From Nitrosomonas sp. (lineage in GTDB: Bacteria > Pseudomonadota > Gammaproteobacteria > Burkholderiales > Nitrosomonadaceae), in contig NZ_JAKFWH010000006.1 of assembly GCF_021731985.1 (NCBI RefSeq), forward strand, positions 1 through 64,000: a stretch of 64,000 nucleotides of DNA. The letters run 5' to 3'. Below the pieces are notes generated by a model. The model worked only from the letters and a program-made list of their open reading frames with translations, made no database searches and was not told where the DNA came from. Below are positions 27,575 to 35,798 of the stretch, in pieces; position 1 is the first letter of the stretch; each line of letters opens with the position of its first letter. The position numbers and the translations under genes were made by a program.

Positions 27575-28267
27575 ATGAACCAACAAACCATCAGAAACGC
27601 CACGATCATCAACGTTCACTGCATGAAATACATGCAGACGTTGGCTGATAAGCATTTTGATTTGGCTATTGTTGATCCTCCTTATTTTGATGGTCCGAAC
27701 AGGGCGGGTTATTACGGCAAAGGATATTCAAGCCTTGGTGTGCAACGTGCCAAACACTATGGTGAGTGCAAATCTTGGGAAGTGCCGGATAGAGAATATT
27801 TTATTGAACTGCAGCGCGTGAGCAAAAAACAGATTATCTGGGGTGCAAATCATTTTGCCGGTCTATTTGATTCTAGCTCTCCATGCTGGATTGTGTGGGA
27901 CAAAGTTAATGGAGCAAGCACATTTGCTGATGCTGAATTGGCTTATGCATCATTCGATACTGCTGTGCGTGTATTCAAATATATGTGGAATGGCATGCAC
28001 CAAGGAAGTTTTGGCGGCGATGTTCGCAAAAACGATAAGCGCATTCATCCAACGCAAAAACCGGTGCCGCTTTACGAATGGTTGCTGCTCAATTATGCGA
28101 AACCAGGACAGAAAATACTTGATACGCACCTTGGTTCAGGATCGAGCGCAATAGCTTGTAACAACATGGGTTTTGAAATGGTTGGCTGCGAATTGGATAT
28201 TGATTATTACCATGCGGCATGCGAGCGAGTAGATGAATACGCAAAACAAGAGAGGCTGTTTGCATGA
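27575..28267 (+). CDS. DNA methyltransferase (N6-adenine/N4-cytosine type)
   Basis: DLAIVDPPYFDG; HPTQKPVPLYEWLLLNYAKPGQKILDTHLGSGSSAIAC. Confidence 0.9.
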   Translation: MNQQTIRNATIINVHCMKYMQTLADKHFDLAIVDPPYFDGPNRAGYYGKGYSSLGVQRAKHYGECKSWEVPDREYFIELQRVSKKQIIWGANHFAGLFDSSSPCWIVWDKVNGASTFADAELAYASFDTAVRVFKYMWNGMHQGSFGGDVRKNDKRIHPTQKPVPLYEWLLLNYAKPGQKILDTHLGSGSSAIACNNMGFEMVGCELDIDYYHAACERVDEYAKQERLFA

Positions 28268-28971
28268 GCCAAAACGAAGCCATAGCAGTATCAGGCACCA
28301 GGCGAAGTATGAAAGAGCTTGTGGACGGCACGATCAGAGTTCAGATCGATATTGACCCAGTCTATCGAGAGTTGTTCTTTAAATTGTTTGGGCAAATTGA
28401 TATGCCGGTTGCAATCGCTCCGATGGTAATTAATTCGCCAATTCTATCGCCGGTACATGAAGAGCAGCGGAAACCGGATAAAAAAGAAGCTAATTATCTG
28501 GCTCAAAGCATGCACCGTGATGGCTATTTCCGCAATCCCAAGCTTTGGGATGCCATGGAAGAGAAGGGACTCTATACCCAGGAAATGCACAAAGTGTACG
28601 TTCAATCGCTTCCGTGCTGCGGAATCAAGTTTGCGCCACATATAAAGCCGTGCGATGGCGATGTTGTTATGCACCACGTCAAGACATCGGCGAATTCAGG
28701 GGTAAGAATTAAACCGCTGCACTGGTACGGCGTGCCTTTATGTTGCAAGCACCACATGACTTGGGCGCACGGTTCCCACAAAGGATCTGCCAGCCACGAA
28801 GATCGTCATGATGTCATGTTGCCGCATGCTGTAGGACTCACAGCAGATCGTATAAAGGCAGCATTTAAGGATTCTCTTGGACTTGAAAGCCTGTCAGAAA
28901 TTACGCAGGAAATGCTTGATGATTTTGAGAAATATTTGTTTGGCAGGGTTATTAATAATTACGCGGCATAG
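28264..28971 (+). CDS. DUF968-like HNH protein
   Basis: VQSLPCCGIKFAPHIKPCDGDVVMHHVKTSANSGVRIKPLHWYGVPLCCKHHMTWAHGSH. Confidence 0.75.
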   Translation: MSQNEAIAVSGTRRSMKELVDGTIRVQIDIDPVYRELFFKLFGQIDMPVAIAPMVINSPILSPVHEEQRKPDKKEANYLAQSMHRDGYFRNPKLWDAMEEKGLYTQEMHKVYVQSLPCCGIKFAPHIKPCDGDVVMHHVKTSANSGVRIKPLHWYGVPLCCKHHMTWAHGSHKGSASHEDRHDVMLPHAVGLTADRIKAAFKDSLGLESLSEITQEMLDDFEKYLFGRVINNYAA

Positions 28972-28981
28972 GGGATCATAA

Positions 28982-29389
28982 ATGACAGATTTCGTTACTG
29001 AAAACACGACACCGGCTAATGCTCCTGCAAAAGAGCCTGTAGAACAAAAAGATCCAGCAAAAGAGTACAGGGCTAAGCTGGTTCAAAAGTTAGTTGAGAA
29101 CGTAAAGCGAGAAAGCGAATTCATGAGGAAATTCCATGAATTATTCGGTGACTATCCGGGGCTTAATAGCGATACCTGCTTATACCGGTTCGTGAATGAC
29201 CTTCTTGCTGACCAAATCAGTATTGTTGCCACCTTGATCGGTGATACCAAGGTCGGTCTTGATTGGTTCCTTTTTGAAAATGAATGCGGTGACAAGGGGT
29301 ACGAGGCCGGTATTGATGAAGGTGAAACAAGGCCAATTAAAACAGTTGAAGATTACCTTTGGTTGGTGGATGTAAGCAAGGAAATTTAA
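28982..29389 (+). CDS. Hypothetical phage protein
   Basis: 135-aa ORF in rightward operon. Confidence 0.5.
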   Translation: MTDFVTENTTPANAPAKEPVEQKDPAKEYRAKLVQKLVENVKRESEFMRKFHELFGDYPGLNSDTCLYRFVNDLLADQISIVATLIGDTKVGLDWFLFENECGDKGYEAGIDEGETRPIKTVEDYLWLVDVSKEI

Positions 29390-29550
29390 TTCAGCGAGTA
29401 CAAGTGATTGCGTGTGACTTGTTAGTAAGGCTTCAAGAGATGGCGGCATTGGAACCGGGACACAAGCAAGGTTCTGCAATCGTAAAAGATTTGGTTTTAG
29501 TGCTGCCTCCTGTTGGTGAGAGCAATCTGATAAGTAGGTAACAAAGGTCG

Positions 29551-29618
29551 CATGGTCGCGCTGCGTGAAAATCGCAGAATAGAGGGAATCTCGTTCGATT
29601 CGAGTCGCTATGCCGCCA
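29551..29618 (+). tRNA. D-arm-less tRNA-like element (low confidence)
   Basis: CTGCG-TGAAAAT-CGCAG anticodon-like arm; CTCG-TTCGATT-CGAG T-arm; weak CATGGT/GCTATG acceptor pairing; no room for D-arm. Confidence 0.3.
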
Positions 29619-29629
29619 ACAGTCTATAA

Positions 29630-30022
29630 ATGGAGAGTGAAATGCTGGAATTCAGGGAAACACGATATGTGGAACAGATCAATGTTTGGACAACCTGCAA
29701 TGACCGCAGATGTGTCGGGCAGCTCATAAAAGAAGATGGTGTATGGGGAGTTCAGCATTTAGATTTTAGAGTAACAAGCGCATCATTTCTGCACCAGATA
29801 GCGGCAAAACTGTTTGAATTAAATGGCGGCAATACCCTGCAATTCATAGAGCAAGACGATGGTGTTATCAATGTAATGGATGAGTGCGGCGATGCTGTTG
29901 GTGATCTAGTAAAACATAATGGCAGATTCCATATAAGCTTTTTACATACTAATGACAATGCTGATTATCTGTACCAAATCGCAGACAAGCTGAAACAGTT
30001 GAATAGTGATTTGGATTCATAA
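29630..30022 (+). CDS. Hypothetical phage protein
   Basis: ORF; internal duplication-like pattern QIAAKLFELNGG / QIADKLKQLNSD. Confidence 0.55.
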   Translation: MESEMLEFRETRYVEQINVWTTCNDRRCVGQLIKEDGVWGVQHLDFRVTSASFLHQIAAKLFELNGGNTLQFIEQDDGVINVMDECGDAVGDLVKHNGRFHISFLHTNDNADYLYQIADKLKQLNSDLDS

Positions 30023-30026
30023 AAAA

Positions 30027-30521
30027 ATGACCGGATACTCACCCGCATTCAAGAAGGATATTGAGAATCGTATTAAAAACGGCACGCTAAAGGTTGCCGG
30101 CCAAGGTCCTGCGTTAGTCCCAAGTATTAAATCAGTTCTAGCCGCAATCAATCAAGGAAACTCAGGAAGCGAAACAATGCGCAACCTGCAGGCACTTGGT
30201 CGCATGAAAACCGGCAGGATGAATAAAACAGAGATTGCTTATTCGCAATATCTGGAAGGATTAAAAGCGTGCGGTGAGATTGTTTGGTGGAAGTTTGAGG
30301 CTATAAAGCTGCGATTGGCTGATAGCACGTTTTACACGGTAGATTTTTTTGTAATGAAAGCATCCGGTGATCTTGAGGCGCACGAAGTAAAGGGTCATTG
30401 GATGGATGACGCACGGGTGAAAATTAAGGTTGCGGCAGAATCATTTCCTTTCAGATTTATAGCTGTTCAGAAGAAATCCAATAAACAAGGCGGCGGTTGG
30501 AAAATTGAAGTTTTTGAATAA
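30027..30521 (+). CDS. DUF1064-like phage protein (PD-(D/E)XK-type)
   Basis: NKTEIAYSQYLEGLKACGEIVWWKFEAIKLRLADSTFYTVDFFVMKASGDLEAHEVKG. Confidence 0.75.
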   Translation: MTGYSPAFKKDIENRIKNGTLKVAGQGPALVPSIKSVLAAINQGNSGSETMRNLQALGRMKTGRMNKTEIAYSQYLEGLKACGEIVWWKFEAIKLRLADSTFYTVDFFVMKASGDLEAHEVKGHWMDDARVKIKVAAESFPFRFIAVQKKSNKQGGGWKIEVFE

Positions 30522-30576
30522 CGGCAATTGCAGTATCACTGAATAAATATCGACAAATACACGAGGTAAATAGTTT

Positions 30577-31230
30577 ATGGTCGAAGAAAAGCCGGTCTTA
30601 GAAGTTCCTAAAGCAAATTCACGTGCAGCACTGGCAAAGAACATGGGCATCAGGCTGCGCGCATCAAGAGAATCAATAGGCATGGCTCAGGGTGAAGCTG
30701 CTAGGCGTTTGGGTTATGCCAATCAGACTAAGCTTGCCAAGATCGAGGGTGGTACAGACACAAATTCAGTTCCGCATTGGATGGTTCTAAGAGCCGCAAG
30801 ACTCTATGACGTATCGATCGATTACATTTATGGCGAATCAGATGACTGGGAAATGAGTGCCAGGGCATTACAAGAGCGCGATATGGCCAAATGGATGATG
30901 GAAGCATGGGAAGCCGGTCGCCAGAAAGATTTGGAAGTTTTGAGGAAGCTTAAAATAAGGATGAATGCTATCAGCGAAACGGTAACCGGACTATTTTCTG
31001 CATCGCAGGATGTGCAAGATGCGTTTAGAAGGTTCATTGAGCTTAATTCAGAAACATTCGATGACATGCGCGGCGGGGCGAAATTGCTTGCATCAGTTGA
31101 CCGATTATTTAATTTAACGGGTACATGTAAGAGAACGGTAACCAGATTCAGCAATCAGTGCGCGGTATCAGGGATAGGTGCTGTTATTGTTTCCCAGGCC
31201 GATAAGCCGGTACAGCGGCAATTGTTGTAA
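30577..31230 (+). CDS. XRE-family HTH transcriptional regulator
   Basis: IRLRASRESIGMAQGEAARRLGYANQTKLAKIEGG. Confidence 0.75.
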   Translation: MVEEKPVLEVPKANSRAALAKNMGIRLRASRESIGMAQGEAARRLGYANQTKLAKIEGGTDTNSVPHWMVLRAARLYDVSIDYIYGESDDWEMSARALQERDMAKWMMEAWEAGRQKDLEVLRKLKIRMNAISETVTGLFSASQDVQDAFRRFIELNSETFDDMRGGAKLLASVDRLFNLTGTCKRTVTRFSNQCAVSGIGAVIVSQADKPVQRQLL

Positions 31231-31236
31231 TCAATC

Positions 31237-32217
31237 ATGGCAGCAAAACCGAAATTAACCCCGGAAGAGTGGGCGAAAGTACGCAGCACATGGGAATCAG
31301 ACCCGCGTGAGGGTTATGCGTGGATTATTGATGAGCTGAGTATCCCGATGACGAGAGCAGCGCTGAGAAAGGTTGCTATACGTGAGGGATGGGTTAAAAA
31401 AGCAGGAAGCAAGCCAGAAGCCCTTATCGGAACTGTTGCAAAAAATGCAAGAGTTGCAAGCAAGGTATCCAGGAATTCCAAGGTACCCGTCAAGGCACTC
31501 GACAACTCACCTAAAGAATCGCCCGTGCACCCCGCCAGCAAAGGGAATAGCAAGAAGGTATCCAAGCCCAAGGTATCCAAGGTATCCCAAACAGCGATGG
31601 TATCCAAGGTATCCAATGATGATGGTTCGGATACCATCAATGACGAGCCGGATACCATCGAGGAAACCATCGAAGAGGCTGATAAGAATCCTGGGGGCAG
31701 ACCTACACTTTATAGGGAAGAGTATAACGATCAAGTACATAGATTATGTGTATTGGGTGTGACTGATGAAGAGATAGCCAAGTATTTTGGGGTATCGAAA
31801 AACACAATAACAAACTGGAAGAATGAGCATCCGGAGTTTTTGGCATCCATGGAAGAAGGGAAGATGGAAGCTGATGCTGATGTGGCTATGTCAACTTACA
31901 AATCAGCGACCGGGAAGCACTATGTCGAGGAAGAAAAGATTGTTGTTGGTGAAGGAGTCAGGAATCTAAGAAGGCAAATCCCACCAGACGTTGCAGCACA
32001 AAGAATGTGGTTATTTAATCGCAGACCCAAAGAATGGAAGAATAAAGTCGAGGTTCAAGAAGATATCAATCTCAATGTATTCCCGCCCAAAGAAGTGCTT
32101 GATGCTGTTTACGCTGAAGCATTGGAGGTTGCCAGAAAGCGTGATGAAATGCTTATCGGCAGGCGCGAGCGGCTTGGAATTGTCATAGATCACGATACTG
32201 GTTTGATTGATGACTAA
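31237..32217 (+). CDS. Terminase small subunit-like protein
   Basis: GVTDEEIAKYFGVSKNTITNWKNEHPEFLASMEEGKMEADADVAMSTYKSATGKHY...PDVAAQRMWLFNRRPKEWKNK; adjacent to large subunit. Confidence 0.8.
   Translation: MAAKPKLTPEEWAKVRSTWESDPREGYAWIIDELSIPMTRAALRKVAIREGWVKKAGSKPEALIGTVAKNARVASKVSRNSKVPVKALDNSPKESPVHPASKGNSKKVSKPKVSKVSQTAMVSKVSNDDGSDTINDEPDTIEETIEEADKNPGGRPTLYREEYNDQVHRLCVLGVTDEEIAKYFGVSKNTITNWKNEHPEFLASMEEGKMEADADVAMSTYKSATGKHYVEEEKIVVGEGVRNLRRQIPPDVAAQRMWLFNRRPKEWKNKVEVQEDINLNVFPPKEVLDAVYAEALEVARKRDEMLIGRRERLGIVIDHDTGLIDD
31464..31656. repeat. GGTATCC repeat array, six direct and two inverted
   Basis: GGTATCC at 31464, 31557, 31572, 31581, 31599, 31608; GGATACC at 31629 and 31650. 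Confidence 0.85.
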
Positions 32218-33730
32218 ACGAGTTCTACTTCCCGAAGATCCGCGCTGGTTGCCTTTTTGCAAACGCTATGCAGGAAGCATTGAGCAATTCGCAGTAGAAG
32301 TAGTAGGAATACACCCTTCGCGGCAACAAAATGAGCTATTTGCCAGCGTATCGCCGTCGAGATCGCGTACTTCTGTTGCATCAGGTCACGGTACCGGCAA
32401 GACAGCCGGTATAGCAATTATCGTTTTGTGGCATCAGTTGTGCTACCCCATGTCGATTACGCTGCTTACTGCGAACGACATGGATCAGCTCAAAGCCACA
32501 GTATGGAAGGAAATAGGGATATCGCACGAACGCATCAGGCGCGGCAGGCACGGATGGATTGCAGAACATCTTGAAATACTGGCCGATGCTTCATGCCGGA
32601 TAAAAGGATTTGAGCCGGTATGGTTTACCGAGAGCAAAACAGCCAATGAAAAGACCGCGAACAAAATGGCCGGTCGACACGGTGAATGGTTGCTGGTGAT
32701 TGGTGATGAAGCGTCAACACTGCCGGATGCGGTATTAACCACTTTATCCGGGGCGCTGACAGAGCAGCATAACCGGATGCTTTTAACCAGCCAGTTCACG
32801 CGCAATGCCGGTTTCTTCTACAGAACCCAGAATGAATTATCAATCAGCAATGGCGGTGAATGGAACAATCTGAGGTTCAGTTCATTTGATTCGCCTTTCG
32901 TTAGCGATGCATCGCTCAAAGAGCTGTGGGACCAGTACGACGATGATGAGAGAAACGTTCGCCTGTTAGGAATTTCACCGCAGGATTCGTCAAAGCACAT
33001 GATGAATAGGAAGGTGGCCGAGGCCATGTACCGGCGAGGGAGAATAATTGATGACAATGAGAATTTCGGCTGGATTGTCAGCGGCGATATCGCATCAGGT
33101 GAAGGATTGCGGGATAAATCGTCGTGCGTTATCGGGCGCGTCATTGGTTATGGTGATATGGGACCGGACGCGCGGCGTGTTGAAATAGTCAGGATACCCC
33201 TTTTAACAAATAAGATCCGCTCGAACATGTTTTCAGGTTATCTGGCTGATGAGGGTGCTGAGTACAGCAATGTAACTCATGTTGTTGATTCAGGCGGTCT
33301 GGGTATCAATGTATGTCAAGACTTGGAAGATTTGAATAAGGTAGTTCACCGGGTTAACTGGGGCAATCCGTGCTTCAAAAACAAGAATAAGGACAGATAC
33401 CTCAATCTTCGCGCGCAAGCCATGCATCAAGCGGCCAGGGCAGCCAAGGAAGGCCGGTTATCTGTGCGGACACTGGATTATAAAAACGTGATGCTCGATC
33501 AATCGTCACGGATTCCCAAGACATTCACTGACAAGGGACGTATTCGGGTGCCACCAAAAGGCTCGACTGAATGGGATGGTATGGGTTCGCCGGATTTGTG
33601 GGATGCGGTCTGCTTTTTTTTCTTGGAAGATGTGAATTATATTGTTGCGGAAGGTGGAGTGGGAGGTTCTGGTGGATCAGTGGCCGCAACCGCCCAGGAA
33701 AAAGTTGATGATATGTTTGCTGGTGTTTAA
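32207..33730 (+). CDS. Terminase large subunit
   Basis: SRSRTSVASGHGTGKTAGIAIIVLWHQLCYP; LLVIGDEAS; GDIASGEGLRDKSSCVIG; GMGSPDLWDAVCFFF. Confidence 0.9.
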   Translation: MMTKRVLLPEDPRWLPFCKRYAGSIEQFAVEVVGIHPSRQQNELFASVSPSRSRTSVASGHGTGKTAGIAIIVLWHQLCYPMSITLLTANDMDQLKATVWKEIGISHERIRRGRHGWIAEHLEILADASCRIKGFEPVWFTESKTANEKTANKMAGRHGEWLLVIGDEASTLPDAVLTTLSGALTEQHNRMLLTSQFTRNAGFFYRTQNELSISNGGEWNNLRFSSFDSPFVSDASLKELWDQYDDDERNVRLLGISPQDSSKHMMNRKVAEAMYRRGRIIDDNENFGWIVSGDIASGEGLRDKSSCVIGRVIGYGDMGPDARRVEIVRIPLLTNKIRSNMFSGYLADEGAEYSNVTHVVDSGGLGINVCQDLEDLNKVVHRVNWGNPCFKNKNKDRYLNLRAQAMHQAARAAKEGRLSVRTLDYKNVMLDQSSRIPKTFTDKGRIRVPPKGSTEWDGMGSPDLWDAVCFFFLEDVNYIVAEGGVGGSGGSVAATAQEKVDDMFAGV

Positions 33731-33743
33731 TTACAGGAGTGTT

Positions 33744-34082
33744 ATGACTAGAAGAGAAAACCCGGTACCAACCATTAAATTTATTGTTTCAAAGATTCTG
33801 AAGTGCGACAAAAAAGAAGTTTTACTCAGAAAAGAGTTAATTAAGGATCTTGGGGCTGATTCAATGCAAGTGCTGCAGATAATCATCGTAATCGAGCGTG
33901 AATTCAGGGTGGAGTTTGATGATGAGCGTCTTGGCGATAGTCTCAATGGCGGTGGGATAACGGTTAGGAAATTGATTGATGAGGTGAAGCGTAGGGTGCA
34001 TGCCTCAGATGCGTTTAAAAGAACCGTGAGTCACGCGGCAAGAGCGCCGATAATCGATGAAAATAGAGCAATAATTGATTAA
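33744..34082 (+). CDS. Acyl carrier protein-like
   Basis: KKEVLLRKELIKDLGADSMQVLQIIIVIEREFRVEFDDERLGD: GADS phosphopantetheine motif; likely start 33744. Confidence 0.75.
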   Translation: MTRRENPVPTIKFIVSKILKCDKKEVLLRKELIKDLGADSMQVLQIIIVIEREFRVEFDDERLGDSLNGGGITVRKLIDEVKRRVHASDAFKRTVSHAARAPIIDENRAIID

Positions 34083-34097
34083 AAAGGAGATTGAGTC

Positions 34098-34343
34098 ATG
34101 AGATATATCATTGAATTGATTAAGACTGTTAGCAAGATCATTGAGAAATACGATACCAAGGATGATGTAACAGTTAGAGTAACCGCAAGGAGAAAGATGT
34201 TGATAGGCAATGGATGCTATGAATATAGAGCATTACCAATGGCGGTTGAAATCGAGAACGATATTAAGCCAATTGATAAAGATCATCCAATTTGGATGGC
34301 GGCTTATAGAGATTTGAAAAAATCAATGGGAGTTCAACAATGA
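34098..34343 (+). CDS. Hypothetical phage protein
   Basis: ATGA overlap with dut. Confidence 0.5.
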   Translation: MRYIIELIKTVSKIIEKYDTKDDVTVRVTARRKMLIGNGCYEYRALPMAVEIENDIKPIDKDHPIWMAAYRDLKKSMGVQQ

Positions 34344-34807
34344 ATAAATTTGAACTAAAAATATTGAGTAACCTGATTGCAGCCGAAAATTTGAAGCCAA
34401 AGACACCTGGTAGTGCCGGTATCGATCTGATGGCGGTGACATTTCCTTCTATTTCATCTAACAATGACGGTTTTGTTGATATCAATCCTGGTGAGGTGAT
34501 ATTGATTGGTACCGGAATCGCAATTCATCTCGCAAACCCAGGATACGCCGGTATGATATTGCCGCGCTCTGGATTGGGGCACAAAGGGCTTGTGCTTGGT
34601 AACCTGGTGGGCTTGATTGATTCGGATTATCAAGGGGAATTAAAGGTTTCTGCCTGGAATAGAACGAATGAAGCTATTAAAATTAATCGAATGGACAGAA
34701 TCGCACAGCTTGTCATCGTGCCGGTGATGGTTCCTGAATTCACTATTGTGGATAGCTTTGGTGAGTCTGCGAGGGGTGCTGGGGGATTTGGGTCAACGGG
34801 TTTGTGA
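34340..34807 (+). CDS. dut: dUTP diphosphatase
   Basis: [49 protein letters not shown]-like [23 protein letters not shown]. Confidence 0.95.
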   Translation: MNKFELKILSNLIAAENLKPKTPGSAGIDLMAVTFPSISSNNDGFVDINPGEVILIGTGIAIHLANPGYAGMILPRSGLGHKGLVLGNLVGLIDSDYQGELKVSAWNRTNEAIKINRMDRIAQLVIVPVMVPEFTIVDSFGESARGAGGFGSTGL

Positions 34808-35066
34808 GACAAAATATCTAATATAATAGAGATCATATAACAATAACTTGCAACTCTTGCCAGCTCTAAGACCTGTTTGTTTTGTGCCTAATTCGATGTT
34901 ATTGACTCTCACAATGGCGCAATTTTGTCACAGTATTAGATATTCTATTAGACTCACTAGATAGTTATTTGATAGAATAATTTCGTTGGTCAGTGATCCC
35001 TGTTCTTATACATGTTTGATTAGACAGAATATAGCGATATTAATTTTTATTGCTAGCGGAGAAGTT

Positions 35067-35528
35067 ATGGCAGATACAGATAATGTGCCTCAAAGGCAGT
35101 CAGTTCCAGAGATGGTGTCGTCTCGAAATAGCACATTTAAGTACTGGCAAAGAATCTGGTACGCAGTTCACTATTTATCCGGCCTTATCGCCGTCATTGC
35201 AGGTGGTCTTGCCACTGCTGCAGTTGCTATTACCACTGATCCAAATACGGTTAGTTATCCGGCATATTCCGCTTTTATCGAACAAGTTCCTTGGATATGG
35301 GGCTTGATTGCAAGTCTTTTTAGTGGGATTGTTACCTTTCTTGGGCCCTTACGAAAAGCCGAGAGTTACAAGCATGCATATTATCGTTTATCCACTGCTA
35401 TTACTCGGTATGAGGAGAGCCTCATTGAGAAGGTGCAGTTACTTGAAGAGTTTGAGACCGCCCAAAACACTGTGCTTATTGGTGATCCCTCTGCTTATAA
35501 AGCACGTGACCGCACTCAGATAAATTAA
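35067..35528 (+). CDS. SLATT-like two-TM protein (putative defence effector)
   Basis: YWQRIWYAVHYLSGLIAVIAGGLATAAVAI, WIWGLIASLFSGIVTFLGPLRKAESYKHAYYRLSTAITRYEESL: two TM segments then helical tail; ORF track starts 34986. Confidence 0.6.
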   Translation: MADTDNVPQRQSVPEMVSSRNSTFKYWQRIWYAVHYLSGLIAVIAGGLATAAVAITTDPNTVSYPAYSAFIEQVPWIWGLIASLFSGIVTFLGPLRKAESYKHAYYRLSTAITRYEESLIEKVQLLEEFETAQNTVLIGDPSAYKARDRTQIN

Positions 35529-35585
35529 TAACTTGTAGTTCTTGTCAAAGCCAAAACAAGTCCCATAATGTACTAATCACGTTTA

Positions 35586-35608
35586 TTTGTGCCAGAACTT
35601 GGCACAAA
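35586..35608. promoter_or_regulatory. Perfect palindrome upstream of the 510-aa ORF
   Basis: TTTGTGCCA-GAACT-TGGCACAAA. Confidence 0.7.
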
Positions 35609-35798
35609 ATTGTCACAAATTTACTTATATCCTGTTAGTCTTCCCGTTTATTAATTCATATACCTATAATGATCATAGCGCTATAAGAAAATTAATGTGC
35701 ATGTAATATCGCAGTATCTTAGCAACAATCAACTTATATGGTCATTGTAATTTTGAGCTATTAAGAATTCTTTAATAAGGCTCTTCAGCAAAAAACAA

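Noticed and set aside
31464-31656. CRISPR array
   Set aside because: Repeat unit is only 7-10 bp with irregular spacing and is coding; no cas genes in window. No CRISPR array was seen elsewhere either.
31373-31762. ORF with YPRYPRYPK repeats
   Set aside because: Out-of-frame translation of the GGTATCC array inside the small terminase gene.
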